NCBI RefSeq assembly: GCF_900314695.1
Contig: NZ_OMWD01000033.1
Coordinates: 1 to 21,400 of the forward strand
Source: an uncultured Methanobrevibacter sp.
Lineage (GTDB): Archaea > Methanobacteriota > Methanobacteria > Methanobacteriales > Methanobacteriaceae
DNA length: 21,400 nt
Direction: 5' to 3'
Each line of letters starts with the position of its first letter. Position 1 is the first letter of the stretch. The notes under the pieces were generated by a model that was given only the letters and a program-made list of their open reading frames with translations, was not told the origin of the DNA and made no database searches. This document shows positions 1-8,152 of this stretch, piece after piece. The translations under genes were made by a program, and so were the position numbers.

Positions 1-2
1 TT

Positions 3-3000
3 ACAATAATTGTGGATAAGGCTGTTAATGATGTTTTAGTTTATTCTTCTGATGTTGTTTATGGTGAAAAATCTAATGTTGTTGTATTTGCTGATGTTGA
101 TGGTGAGTATGCTGTCGTTATAGGTGATGATAGGTTCATTGTTGATGTTGTAGATGGTAGGGGTAATGTTGAAATTGCTTTAGATGCCGGCAGTTATGAC
201 ATTATTGTTGAGTATGTTAACGAGAATTATGAAAATAACATTACTGCTTCTCCATTTACTGTTTCTAAAGCAGATATTACTTTGAGTGTTGAAGTTTTAG
301 ATAAGGTTTACACAGCTGATGTTAGTGGTAATGTATTTGCTAGTGTTGATGGTGTGTACAAAGTAGTTATTGGTAATTTTGAAGCCCCAGTCACTGTTAA
401 GGGTGGTGTTGGTAGCTTTGATGTTGGAATATTGAATGTAGGTAACTATACTGCATTTGTAAGCTTTAATGGTAGTGATAATTACAACTTTGCAGATAAT
501 GAAACTGCTTTTGAAGTAACACAAACTGGAACTAATTTCAATATTATTGCTAATGCTACTGAGATTGTTTATGGTGGTGTGATTAACATTACTCAGGGTC
601 TTCCTGGTGATGCAACAGGTACTGTAACATATTCATTTGCGAACGGAACTGTAATTAAGGTTTTAGGTGTTAATGAGTCATTTGTATTGTCTGGTTTGAA
701 TGCTGGAAGTTATGTAATCTATGCTAATTACGGTGGAGATGCTAATTATGCTCCTGCCAGTGATAGTATTACAATAATTGTGGATAAGGCTGTTAATGAT
801 GTTTTAGTTTATTCTTCTGATGTTGTTTATGGTGAAGTTGTTTATGGTGAAAAATCTAATGTTGTTGTATTTGCTGATGTTGGTGGTGAGTATGCTGTCG
901 TTATAGGTGATGGTAGGTTCATTGTTGATGTTGTAAGTGGTGTGGGCAATGTTGAAATTGCTTTGGATGCTGGCAGTTATGACATCATCGTTGAGTATGT
1001 GAATGATAATTATGTAAATAATGTGACTTCTGTTCCGTTTACTGTTTCTAAAGCGGATGTTGCTGTGAGTGTTGAAATTTTTGACAAGGTTTATGGTGCT
1101 AATGTTACTGGTAATGTATTTGCTAGTGTTGATGGTGAGTTTAGTGTTGTTATTGGTAATTATGAGGTTCCTGTCCTTGTTAAGGATGGTATTGGAAGTT
1201 TCGATGTCGGATTCTTGAATGTCGGCAACTACACTGCTTTTGTAAGATTTGAAGGTGATGACAATTACAATCCTACAGATAATGAAACTGCTTTTGAAGT
1301 AACTCAAACAGGAACCTACTTCAACATTATTGCCAATGCCACTGTGATTACTTATGGGGATATGATTAGCATTACTCAGGGTCTTCCTGGTGATGCAACT
1401 GGAAGTGTAACATATAAATTTGCTAATGGTTCAATAATCAAAGTTTTAAACGTTAATGAGTCATTTGTATTGTCTGGTTTGAATGTGGGATCTTATGTAA
1501 TTAATGCTAATTATTCTGGTGATGATAATTATGCTCCTGCTCAAGACAGTATAACAATAACCGTTGGCAAGGCCGTTAATGATGTTTTAGTTTATTCTTC
1601 TGATGTTGTTTATGGTGAAAAATCTGATGTTGCTATATTTGCTGATGCTGATGGCGAGTATGCTGTTGTTGTCGGTGGCAAAAAGTTCATTGTTGATGTT
1701 GTAGATGGTAGGGGCAATGTTGAAATTGCTTTGGATGCCGGCAGTTATGACATTATCGTTGAGTATGTGAATGATAATTATGTAAACAATATAACCTCTA
1801 CTCCGTTTACTGTTTATAAAGCATATGTTTCCGTAAGTATTGAAGTTTTAGATAAGGTTTATGGTGCTGATATTGCAGGTAATGTATTTGCTAATATTGA
1901 TGGCGAATATAATGTGAGAATTGGTAAATTCGTAACATCTGTCATTGTTAAAAATGGTATTGGTGAATTTGGCGCTGGTATTATGGGTGTAGGCATTTAT
2001 GAAGCTTCTGTAAGTTTTGAAGGCAATGACAATTATAACTCTGCCGTTAATAAAACTTCATTTGAAGTTGCTCAAACTGGAACTAATTTCAATATTATTG
2101 CCAATGCCACTGAGATTGTTTATGGTGGTGTGATTAGCATTACTCAGGGTCTTCCTAGTGATGTAACCGGCACTGTAACATATAAATTTACTAATGGTAC
2201 ATTAATCAAAGTTTTAAGCGTCAATGAATCATATGCATTGTCTGATTTGAATGCAGGGTCATATGTAATCTATGCTAATTACAGTGGTGATAGTAATTAT
2301 GCTCCTGCTCAAGACAGTATAACAATAATTGTGGATAAGGCTGTTAATGATGTTTTAGTTTATTCTTCTGATGTTGTTTATGGTGAAATTTCCAATGTTA
2401 CTGTATTTACTGATGTTGATGGTGAGTATGCTGTCGTTGTTGGCGGTAAAAAGTTCATTGTTGATGTTGTAGATGGTAGAGGCAATGTTGAAATTGCTAT
2501 GGATGCTGGCAGTTATGACATTGTCGTTGAGCATGTTGATGATAATTACGAAAATAATGTAACCGCTGTTCCGTTTACTGTTTCTAAAGCAGATATTACT
2601 TTGAGTGTTGAGGTTTTAGATAAAGTTTACACTGCTGATGTAACTGGTAATGTATTTGCAAGTTTGGATGGCAATTATACTGTTATTGTCGGAGATAATG
2701 TTGTTAAAGTCGCTGTTAAAAACGGCATCGGTTCATTTGACCTTGGCAGTTTAAGTGCTGGAAGTTACTCTGTTCGCATGATATTTGAGGGTAATGAAAA
2801 CTATAATGTTAATTCAAATACCACAAGCTTTGAAGTTACTCAAACAGGAACCAACTTCAACATTATTGCTAATGCTACTGAAATTGTTTATGGTGGTGTG
2901 ATTAGCATTACTCAGGGTCTTCCTGGTGATGCAACAGGTACTGTAACATATAAATTTGCTAATGGTACATTAATCAAAGTTTTAAGTGTCAAAGAGTCAT

Positions 3001-4394
3001 TTGTATTGTCTGGTTTGGATGCTGGAAGTTATGTGGTTTATGCGGATTACTCAGGTGACGGCAGTCATGATTCTGCTCGTGACAGTATTACAATAATTGT
3101 TGATAAGGCAATTAATAATGTTGTTGTTAGTGTTGAAAACGTGACTTATCCGGATAATGTCACCATTAATGTTCTTGCGGATATTGATGGAACTTATCTG
3201 ATTACTGTTGTGGGAACTACATTGGAAGTAAGTGTTGTAAACGGCGTTGGAAACTGGACTATGGCATTGGCGGTTGGAAACTACACTACAATTACCAAAA
3301 TTGAGCTTCCAAATTATGATACTGTAGTTAAAGAAGCTGCATTTAGTGTTTTGCCGGTTGATGATTATGATTTCGGTATTGAGACTGTGGATAAAACCAT
3401 TGTTTTCCATGCGCCGGCTGATGCAACAGGCAATGTGACTGTGACAATTGGAAATAAAACATATGTTGCCTCATTGGTCAACGGCAGTGCAAAGATTACT
3501 GTTCCGGAATTGGGCAATGGAGTAAATAATGTTGTTATTTCATATTCCGGTGATAACAAATATGCTCCAAGAGGTTATTCATCTAATGTAACAATTGAAA
3601 CTAAAATCATAGCTTCTAATATGGTTCGCGGATACAATAGTGGTGTCGATTATCAGTTTAAAGTTGTTGACATTAATGGAAATCCTATAGCAAACAAAAA
3701 GGTTAAGATTAAAATCAAAAACAAATCTTACACTGTTAAAACCAATGGTAAGGGAGTTGCAAAACTTAATGTGAAATTATCTGTGGGATCATACAAGGTG
3801 ATAATTATCAATCCTGACACTGGTAATGCAGTGACTAAAACTCTTAAGATTGTTAAAAGGCTATCTGGAAATAAAAACATTGCCAAATACTATAACAGTA
3901 ACTTCAAATACAAATTTAAGGTCATTGGCAATAATGGTAAGGCTGTTGGAAAAGGAGTAAAAATTAAAGTTAAAATAGGTAAAAAAACCTACAGGCTCAA
4001 AACAGACAAGAAAGGTGTCATTACCATCAAGTTAACTAAGAAGTTCATTCCTAAAAAGTATACCGTTAAGGCAACATACAAAGGATATTCCATTAAAAAC
4101 ACTATTAAAGTAAAACAGGTAATATCCAGTAAAAAAGTAGTTACAGTCAAGAAATCTGCTAAAAAACTAGTCTTGAAAGCAAAATTGAAACAAGGCAAAA
4201 AGGTTCTTAAAAAGAAGACAGTGACATTCAAATTTAAGGGTAAAAAATACAAAGCGAAAACCAACAAAAAAGGTATTGCAAAAGTAACCGTTAAGAAAAA
4301 TGTCATTAAGAAACTTAAGGCAGGCAAAAATTATAGATATGCAATTACTTACTTGAAGGATACCGTAAAAAGAACAGTTAAAGTAAGAAGATAA
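3..4394 (+). CDS. Adhesin-like surface protein with Ig-like repeats, 5' partial
   Basis: The reading frame is open from the first base, and its first codons match an internal repeat boundary (TIIVDKAVND), so the true start and any signal peptide lie upstream of the window. About 1463 residues are visible. Four units of about 256 residues each hold three beta-rich modules of about 85 residues ending in motifs such as GSYDIIVEY, GNYTAFV and GSYVIYANYSGD, typical of bacterial Ig-like (Big_3-type) repeats. A degenerate module and a further Ig-like module follow to about residue 1200. The last 260 residues are three lysine-rich modules with NGKxxxxKKVKIKIK and TNKKGVAK motifs, so the acidic repeats end in a strongly basic tail. 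N-x-S/T sequons are frequent. There is no LPXTG motif and no C-terminal membrane helix, so wall attachment through the basic tail is an inference. Proteins of this kind are common in Methanobrevibacter. The likely role is surface adhesion; the ligand is unknown. Confidence 0.9.
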   Translation, partial: TIIVDKAVNDVLVYSSDVVYGEKSNVVVFADVDGEYAVVIGDDRFIVDVVDGRGNVEIALDAGSYDIIVEYVNENYENNITASPFTVSKADITLSVEVLDKVYTADVSGNVFASVDGVYKVVIGNFEAPVTVKGGVGSFDVGILNVGNYTAFVSFNGSDNYNFADNETAFEVTQTGTNFNIIANATEIVYGGVINITQGLPGDATGTVTYSFANGTVIKVLGVNESFVLSGLNAGSYVIYANYGGDANYAPASDSITIIVDKAVNDVLVYSSDVVYGEVVYGEKSNVVVFADVGGEYAVVIGDGRFIVDVVSGVGNVEIALDAGSYDIIVEYVNDNYVNNVTSVPFTVSKADVAVSVEIFDKVYGANVTGNVFASVDGEFSVVIGNYEVPVLVKDGIGSFDVGFLNVGNYTAFVRFEGDDNYNPTDNETAFEVTQTGTYFNIIANATVITYGDMISITQGLPGDATGSVTYKFANGSIIKVLNVNESFVLSGLNVGSYVINANYSGDDNYAPAQDSITITVGKAVNDVLVYSSDVVYGEKSDVAIFADADGEYAVVVGGKKFIVDVVDGRGNVEIALDAGSYDIIVEYVNDNYVNNITSTPFTVYKAYVSVSIEVLDKVYGADIAGNVFANIDGEYNVRIGKFVTSVIVKNGIGEFGAGIMGVGIYEASVSFEGNDNYNSAVNKTSFEVAQTGTNFNIIANATEIVYGGVISITQGLPSDVTGTVTYKFTNGTLIKVLSVNESYALSDLNAGSYVIYANYSGDSNYAPAQDSITIIVDKAVNDVLVYSSDVVYGEISNVTVFTDVDGEYAVVVGGKKFIVDVVDGRGNVEIAMDAGSYDIVVEHVDDNYENNVTAVPFTVSKADITLSVEVLDKVYTADVTGNVFASLDGNYTVIVGDNVVKVAVKNGIGSFDLGSLSAGSYSVRMIFEGNENYNVNSNTTSFEVTQTGTNFNIIANATEIVYGGVISITQGLPGDATGTVTYKFANGTLIKVLSVKESFVLSGLDAGSYVVYADYSGDGSHDSARDSITIIVDKAINNVVVSVENVTYPDNVTINVLADIDGTYLITVVGTTLEVSVVNGVGNWTMALAVGNYTTITKIELPNYDTVVKEAAFSVLPVDDYDFGIETVDKTIVFHAPADATGNVTVTIGNKTYVASLVNGSAKITVPELGNGVNNVVISYSGDNKYAPRGYSSNVTIETKIIASNMVRGYNSGVDYQFKVVDINGNPIANKKVKIKIKNKSYTVKTNGKGVAKLNVKLSVGSYKVIIINPDTGNAVTKTLKIVKRLSGNKNIAKYYNSNFKYKFKVIGNNGKAVGKGVKIKVKIGKKTYRLKTDKKGVITIKLTKKFIPKKYTVKATYKGYSIKNTIKVKQVISSKKVVTVKKSAKKLVLKAKLKQGKKVLKKKTVTFKFKGKKYKAKTNKKGIAKVTVKKNVIKKLKAGKNYRYAITYLKDTVKRTVKVRR
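15..3101 (+). repeat. Four tandem 768-bp coding repeats in the adhesin
   Basis: Units run 15-782, 783-1565, 1566-2333 and 2334-3101. Three are exactly 768 bp (256 codons). The second is 783 bp because of a perfect 15-bp tandem duplication at 822-851 that doubles the peptide VVYGE. The start of each unit (encoding AVNDVLVYSSDVVYGE) is almost identical at the DNA level. The middle module of each unit has diverged most. This pattern suggests expansion by unequal recombination with later patchy gene conversion. Confidence 0.95.
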
Positions 4395-4421
4395 TCTTTT
4401 TTATCTTCTTCTATTTTTTTT
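4385..4421 (+). terminator. Hairpin terminator of the adhesin gene, stop codon in stem
   Basis: A perfect 10-bp inverted repeat (AAGAAGATAA at 4385-4394, TTATCTTCTT at 4401-4410) with a 6-nt loop is followed by a run of eight T after CTA. The 5' arm contains the TAA stop codon and the last codons of the gene. T-rich tracts following stop codons are typical archaeal terminators; the hairpin is an additional feature. Confidence 0.75.
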
Positions 4422-4689
4422 AATTTTTTGAAATAATATTCCTGCTCAAATGCTTATTTTCAGGCATGATAAAATTGATGTTTGCAATTATAAACTTATT
4501 TTAATGAGCTACACATTCAATTATTTTATTTTGCACTTTTAATCTGTATCTTTTTTCTAACTTGGTATTTTCTTGAAAAGTTTTATTATATATTAGTATA
4601 AAAAATATACTTGCTGTTATATTTAAAAACTAGTATTGAAGGGATTGCTATTTTTTTCAGCGTGTACTAAAATTTAGAGAGTTGTTTAA

Positions 4690-5844
4690 ATGAATTATGA
4701 TTTGATTATTGCCAGATATGGTGAAATAGGGCTTAAAAGTCCTAAAATAAGGTCACGTTTTGAAAGAAAGCTAGTTAAAAATATTAAGGCTACTTTTGAT
4801 TGTGATGTGGATAGAAATCAGGGAAGAATATATATTCATCCTAAGGATTTTGAAGATGGTGTGGAAAAGTTAAACAGGGTATTTGGTGTTGTATCCTATT
4901 CTCCTGCAACTTCAACACATACAAGTTATGAAGACATTGACAAGACATTAACGGAATATGTTGAAGAATTAATCCGGGAAAATTTGATTGATGAAAACAC
5001 TAAATTTGCAATTAAATGCCGTCGTGTGGGAAAGCATGACTTTACTTCACAGGAAATGGCAGCTCACTGTGGAGGTGTTGTAAGAAATGTTGTTTTGGCT
5101 CCCGTTGACTTGACAAATCCTGATTTGACAATCTTTGTTGAAGTAAGGGAAGATGACACTTACATTTTTCATGAAAAAATAAAAGGTCCTGGAGGATTGC
5201 CGTTAGGAACCCAGGGAAAAGTTGTCGTGCTGCTTTCAAGCGGTATAGACTCTCCGGTTGCAGCATATCTGATGATGAAAAGGGGTTGTGAAGTTGTAGC
5301 TTTACACTGTAACAATGACCCATTTTCAGGTCCAAAAGTTACTGAAAACTTTAATCTATTGGTGGATCAGCTTAATATTTATGCCAAAGGCACTCCTATT
5401 AAAAGGAGAGTTATCGATTATGGGGAGTATTTGACTGTTGCTAAAGAGAAGGCTCCTGAGAAAATGACCTGTGTTTTATGCAAATCCGGAATGTATAGGA
5501 TAGCCGAAAAATTGGCTTTAAAATTGGGTGCCGATGCGATTGTTGACGGAAGCAGTGTCGGCCAGGTCGCTTCACAGACTTTATCAAACATATTGGCGAC
5601 CAGATATGGTGTGGATATGCCTATTTTATCTCCATTAATTGGTTTGGATAAGGAAGAAATTACAGAAATTGCTAAAAAGATTGGAACATTTGAAATTTCC
5701 AAAATAGATGATGGCGGATGCAGTGCTGTTCCAAGATATCCTGAAACCCGTGCTGATTTAGAGCGTGTTAAAAAAGCATGTGAAGATATGAATCAGAATG
5801 TTGAAATCGAAAAGGCTTTTGATAATATTAGAAGACTCGATTGA
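4690..5844 (+). CDS. thiI: tRNA 4-thiouridine synthase ThiI (no rhodanese domain)
   Basis: ThiI adenylates U8 of tRNA and inserts sulfur to make 4-thiouridine. The 384 residues start with the family signature RYGEIGLKS, followed by an N-terminal ferredoxin-like/THUMP region (to about residue 165) and a PP-loop ATP pyrophosphatase domain with SSGIDSP at 183-189. The protein ends about where bacterial ThiI would continue into a rhodanese domain, so that domain is absent, as in methanogen ThiI. A CVLC motif at 261-264 corresponds to the CXXC shown to be essential in Methanococcus maripaludis ThiI; another cysteine, C344, lies in DDGGCSAVP. The 295-bp leader contains TATA-like sequence (for example 4581-4595 and 4617-4626) but I cannot choose between them. 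No strong SD is visible. The gene is convergent with the next one, 29 bp away. Confidence 0.95.
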   Translation: MNYDLIIARYGEIGLKSPKIRSRFERKLVKNIKATFDCDVDRNQGRIYIHPKDFEDGVEKLNRVFGVVSYSPATSTHTSYEDIDKTLTEYVEELIRENLIDENTKFAIKCRRVGKHDFTSQEMAAHCGGVVRNVVLAPVDLTNPDLTIFVEVREDDTYIFHEKIKGPGGLPLGTQGKVVVLLSSGIDSPVAAYLMMKRGCEVVALHCNNDPFSGPKVTENFNLLVDQLNIYAKGTPIKRRVIDYGEYLTVAKEKAPEKMTCVLCKSGMYRIAEKLALKLGADAIVDGSSVGQVASQTLSNILATRYGVDMPILSPLIGLDKEEITEIAKKIGTFEISKIDDGGCSAVPRYPETRADLERVKKACEDMNQNVEIEKAFDNIRRLD

Positions 5845-5873
5845 GTTTTCATATTTTCTTTTTTTTAGTTGAA

Positions 5874-6710
5874 TTATTTTGCTAGGACTTTGTTGACGAA
5901 ATCTATGCTTACATCTACTGTTTCAGCTATTTCTTCAGCTTCAAATCCTTTTTTGTTAAGGTTGATTATTACTTTTTTATTTTTTTCTTCTAGTTTTTCA
6001 TCTACTTTTTGTTGTGCTACTCTTTGTGCGTAGTCTTCTACTATTTTCATGTTTCCACCTACGAGGTTTGATATTGTTCTGTTCATTGATTCGTTTGTCA
6101 CGAATTTGTCGCATAGCATTAGGATTACTCCTTTTGCAAATTGTCCAATATCTTCTTTTAAATCTTTAATATTTGTTATTATTAGTGCTGAGTTTAATAT
6201 TGCTTGTTCTATGTCTTCATCTGTTTTCATGAAACATAATAAACTTATCATGAGCAATTCTTTTTCACTAAAGTTTTTGTTGCTTTCTATTTTGGTATTC
6301 ATGATATTTAAAAATTCATTTCCGTCATATTTTTTTAGTGAATGGATATATATTGGAAATCTTGATTCGGAATTAACTTTGTAGCATTTTGTTTTTTCAG
6401 CCTCTATAGTGCTTAACACATGCACTTCTATCGGTTTTTCAGATTTGATTTTGACGTGGTCGATTAAAGCAGTATAGAATCTGAACCTCCTTTTGTCATT
6501 AATATTGACATATGTGGATTGGAATTCAAGTATCACTATTTTGTCTTCAAGTTCAAAAACTAAATCTGGCTTGTACATTTTAGGATCAATTACTGAATAT
6601 TCAGTTTGATGGACTTCTATAATTTTTCCTTTGATGTTGATTATTTCCATCAGCTTTTGACCATATATTTGTCCTTCATTTTTAAAAATCACATCTTCGT
6701 GAAACTTCAT
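5874..6710 (-). CDS. Rpn-like PD-(D/E)XK nuclease family protein
   Basis: This 278-residue protein has the core of the Rpn / putative-transposase PD-(D/E)XK family: KPD with the catalytic Asp at residue 49, then a hydrophobic strand ending in LEFQ (E62, Q64), then RRFRFYTALID. Rpn proteins are DNA endonucleases linked to recombination. The C-terminal 60 residues are charged and helical (EEKNKKVIINLNKKGFEAEEIAE), as in many relatives. I place the start at the ATG at 6710 and not at the in-frame GTG at 6719, because that GTG lies inside a strong Shine-Dalgarno (TGAGGTGA, 6716-6723) spaced 5 nt from the ATG. No partner transposase gene or clear terminal inverted repeats are visible, so I treat it as a stand-alone accessory gene. 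The substrate is unknown. Confidence 0.75.
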   Translation of the reverse strand: MKFHEDVIFKNEGQIYGQKLMEIINIKGKIIEVHQTEYSVIDPKMYKPDLVFELEDKIVILEFQSTYVNINDKRRFRFYTALIDHVKIKSEKPIEVHVLSTIEAEKTKCYKVNSESRFPIYIHSLKKYDGNEFLNIMNTKIESNKNFSEKELLMISLLCFMKTDEDIEQAILNSALIITNIKDLKEDIGQFAKGVILMLCDKFVTNESMNRTISNLVGGNMKIVEDYAQRVAQQKVDEKLEEKNKKVIINLNKKGFEAEEIAETVDVSIDFVNKVLAK

Positions 6711-6715
6711 ATGTT

Positions 6716-6723
6716 TCACCTCA
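6716..6723 (-). promoter_or_regulatory. Shine-Dalgarno that decides the start of the Rpn-like gene
   Basis: The minus strand reads TGAGGTGA, complementary to the archaeal 16S rRNA 3' end, 5 nt before ATG 6710. The GTG within it is therefore unlikely to be the initiation codon. Confidence 0.7.
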
Positions 6724-6765
6724 TAAAATTTAATTATATAATTGTCCTTTAATTTAAATTTAAAG

Positions 6766-6775
6766 TTATATAAAT
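6766..6775 (-). promoter_or_regulatory. TATA box for the Rpn-like gene
   Basis: The minus strand reads AAAAAGATTTATATAAC, a good archaeal BRE-plus-TATA match. Its position predicts a transcript start near 6745 and a leader of about 35 nt that includes the SD. Confidence 0.55.
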
Positions 6776-6930
6776 CTTTTTATTTGTATTTAAAGCAATA
6801 TTTATTTTATTTTATAAAAATATATTATAATAAATTTTTATTTATGCATATGGAAAGTTGTGGGCTGTTTAATAAATTGTGATGGTGAAAAATTTCATGT
6901 CATTTCAAAAATCGATATTGGCTAACATAA

Positions 6931-6941
6931 TAATATAAATA
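6931..6941 (+). promoter_or_regulatory. Candidate TATA box for fbp
   Basis: TAATATAAATA lies about 68-73 bp before the fbp start codon. Archaeal spacing would place the transcript start near 6962 and leave a leader of about 42 nt containing the inverted repeat and the SD (GAGGT, 6992-6996). Confidence 0.45.
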
Positions 6942-6968
6942 CTATACATCATAAAAATAATAAATGTC

Positions 6969-6988
6969 TAGTAAATATCAATTTACTA
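6969..6988 (+). promoter_or_regulatory. Inverted repeat in the fbp leader, candidate operator or RNA hairpin
   Basis: TAGTAAAT (6969-6976) and ATTTACTA (6981-6988) form a perfect 8-bp inverted repeat around ATCA. It lies just downstream of the predicted transcript start and 3 nt before the Shine-Dalgarno GAGGT. It could be a repressor site or a weak hairpin affecting ribosome access. Confidence 0.4.
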
Positions 6989-7003
6989 ATCGAGGTTATT
7001 AAT

Positions 7004-8101
7004 ATGAAAACTACTGTTAGTGTAATTAAAGCTGATATTGGAAGTGTGTCCGGACACTGTGTCGCACACCCTGAATTAATGGATATTTGTGATGAAGTTT
7101 TAAACGAAGCTTTAGAAGCAGGTATCTTAAAAGATTACTATATATCCCGTTGTGGTGACGACATCGACTTGATAATGACCCACGACAAAGGTGTAGAAAA
7201 CGAAGAAGTACACAAAACTGCATACGATGCATTCATGAAAGCTACTGAAAGAGCACGTGAATTAAAATTATACGGTGCAGGTCAAGACTTATTATCTGAT
7301 ACATTCTCTGGAAACATCAAAGGTATGGGTCCTGGTGTAGCAGAAATGGAATTCGAAGAAAGACCATCCGACCCTGTGTTAATATTCTGCTGTGACAAAA
7401 CCGAACCTGGTGCATTCAACTTGCCAGTATTCAGAATCTTCGCAGACCCATTCAACACTGCAGGTCTTGTAATCGACCCATCATTACACGATGGATTCAA
7501 ATTTGAAGTATTCGATGTAATCGAACACAGAAAAGTTATCTTAAACTGTCCTGAAGAAATGTACGACCTTCTTGCATTAATCGGTTCCACCGGAAGATAC
7601 GTAATCAAAAGAGTATGGAAGAAAAACGGTGAAATCGCAGCTGCAATAAGTACTGAAAGATTAAACTTAATGGCTGGAGAATACGTCGGTAAAGACGACC
7701 CAGTATGTATGGTTAGAGCACAATCTGGTTTCCCTGCAAACGGTGAATGTGTAGATCCATTTGCATTCCCACACATGGTAAGCGGATGGATGAGGGGATC
7801 TCACAACGGTCCTATGATGCCTGTTTCAGAAGCAGAAGCAAACCCAATCAGATTCGACGGACCACCTAGAGTAGTAGGATTAGGTTTCCAAGTAGCTAAC
7901 GGTGAATTAATCGGACCAGTCGACTTATTCGATGATCCTGCATTTGACCCTACTCGTGAACAAGCTGCTAAAATCGCAACTTACATCAGAAGACACGGTC
8001 CATTCGAACCTCACAGATTACCTGCTGAAGAAATGGAATACACTTCACTTCCTGGTGTAATGGAAAAATTAGAATCCAGATTTGAAGATATGGATGAATA
8101 A
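7004..8101 (+). CDS. fbp: Fructose-1,6-bisphosphate aldolase/phosphatase (bifunctional, class V FBPase)
   Basis: This archaeal gluconeogenic enzyme first condenses dihydroxyacetone phosphate with glyceraldehyde 3-phosphate and then dephosphorylates fructose 1,6-bisphosphate in the same active site. The 365 residues match the usual length. Mg-ligand positions known from the family are present: D11 and H18 in KADIGSVSGH, and D52-D53 in CGDDID. The aldolase tyrosine and Schiff-base lysine of the family fit Y227 and K230 in EYVGKDDP. A good SD (GAGGT) lies 7 nt before the ATG. Codon use differs from the neighbours, with many C-ending codons (GAC, TTC, ATC), which suggests high expression. It is a single-gene unit with its own promoter and terminator. 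In methanogens it serves gluconeogenesis from CO2-derived carbon. Confidence 0.97.
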   Translation: MKTTVSVIKADIGSVSGHCVAHPELMDICDEVLNEALEAGILKDYYISRCGDDIDLIMTHDKGVENEEVHKTAYDAFMKATERARELKLYGAGQDLLSDTFSGNIKGMGPGVAEMEFEERPSDPVLIFCCDKTEPGAFNLPVFRIFADPFNTAGLVIDPSLHDGFKFEVFDVIEHRKVILNCPEEMYDLLALIGSTGRYVIKRVWKKNGEIAAAISTERLNLMAGEYVGKDDPVCMVRAQSGFPANGECVDPFAFPHMVSGWMRGSHNGPMMPVSEAEANPIRFDGPPRVVGLGFQVANGELIGPVDLFDDPAFDPTREQAAKIATYIRRHGPFEPHRLPAEEMEYTSLPGVMEKLESRFEDMDE

Positions 8102-8106
8102 ATTTA

Positions 8107-8135
8107 AAGAGATTTTATTCTCTTCTTTTTTTTTT
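8107..8135 (+). terminator. Hairpin and T-run terminator of fbp
   Basis: AAGAGA (8107-8112) and TCTCTT (8119-8124) form a perfect stem with a 6-nt loop, followed by ten T (8126-8135) and a second T-run at 8138-8144. It starts 5 bp after the stop codon. Confidence 0.75.
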
Positions 8136-8152
8136 ACTTTTTTTGACTTCGA

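Noticed and set aside
15..3101. Regularly spaced direct repeats that could suggest a CRISPR array.
   Set aside because: The unit is 768 bp, in frame throughout and protein-coding. There are no 20-40 bp repeats with unique spacers and no cas genes.
297..4327. Several long open frames on the minus strand inside the adhesin gene (for example 804-1307 and 3989-4327).
   Set aside because: They follow from the repeated G/T- or A-rich codon composition of the plus-strand gene. They lack SD sequences and promoters and have the low-complexity composition expected of antisense shadows.
5874..6719. Reading the Rpn-like gene as an active transposon.
   Set aside because: No flanking inverted repeats are seen, and the gene has its own ordinary promoter and SD, so it is treated as a chromosomal accessory gene.
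6886..6897. Short palindrome TGAAA-AA-TTTCA upstream of fbp.
   Set aside because: Five-bp arms in AT-rich DNA are expected by chance, and it lies upstream of the likely TATA without other support.
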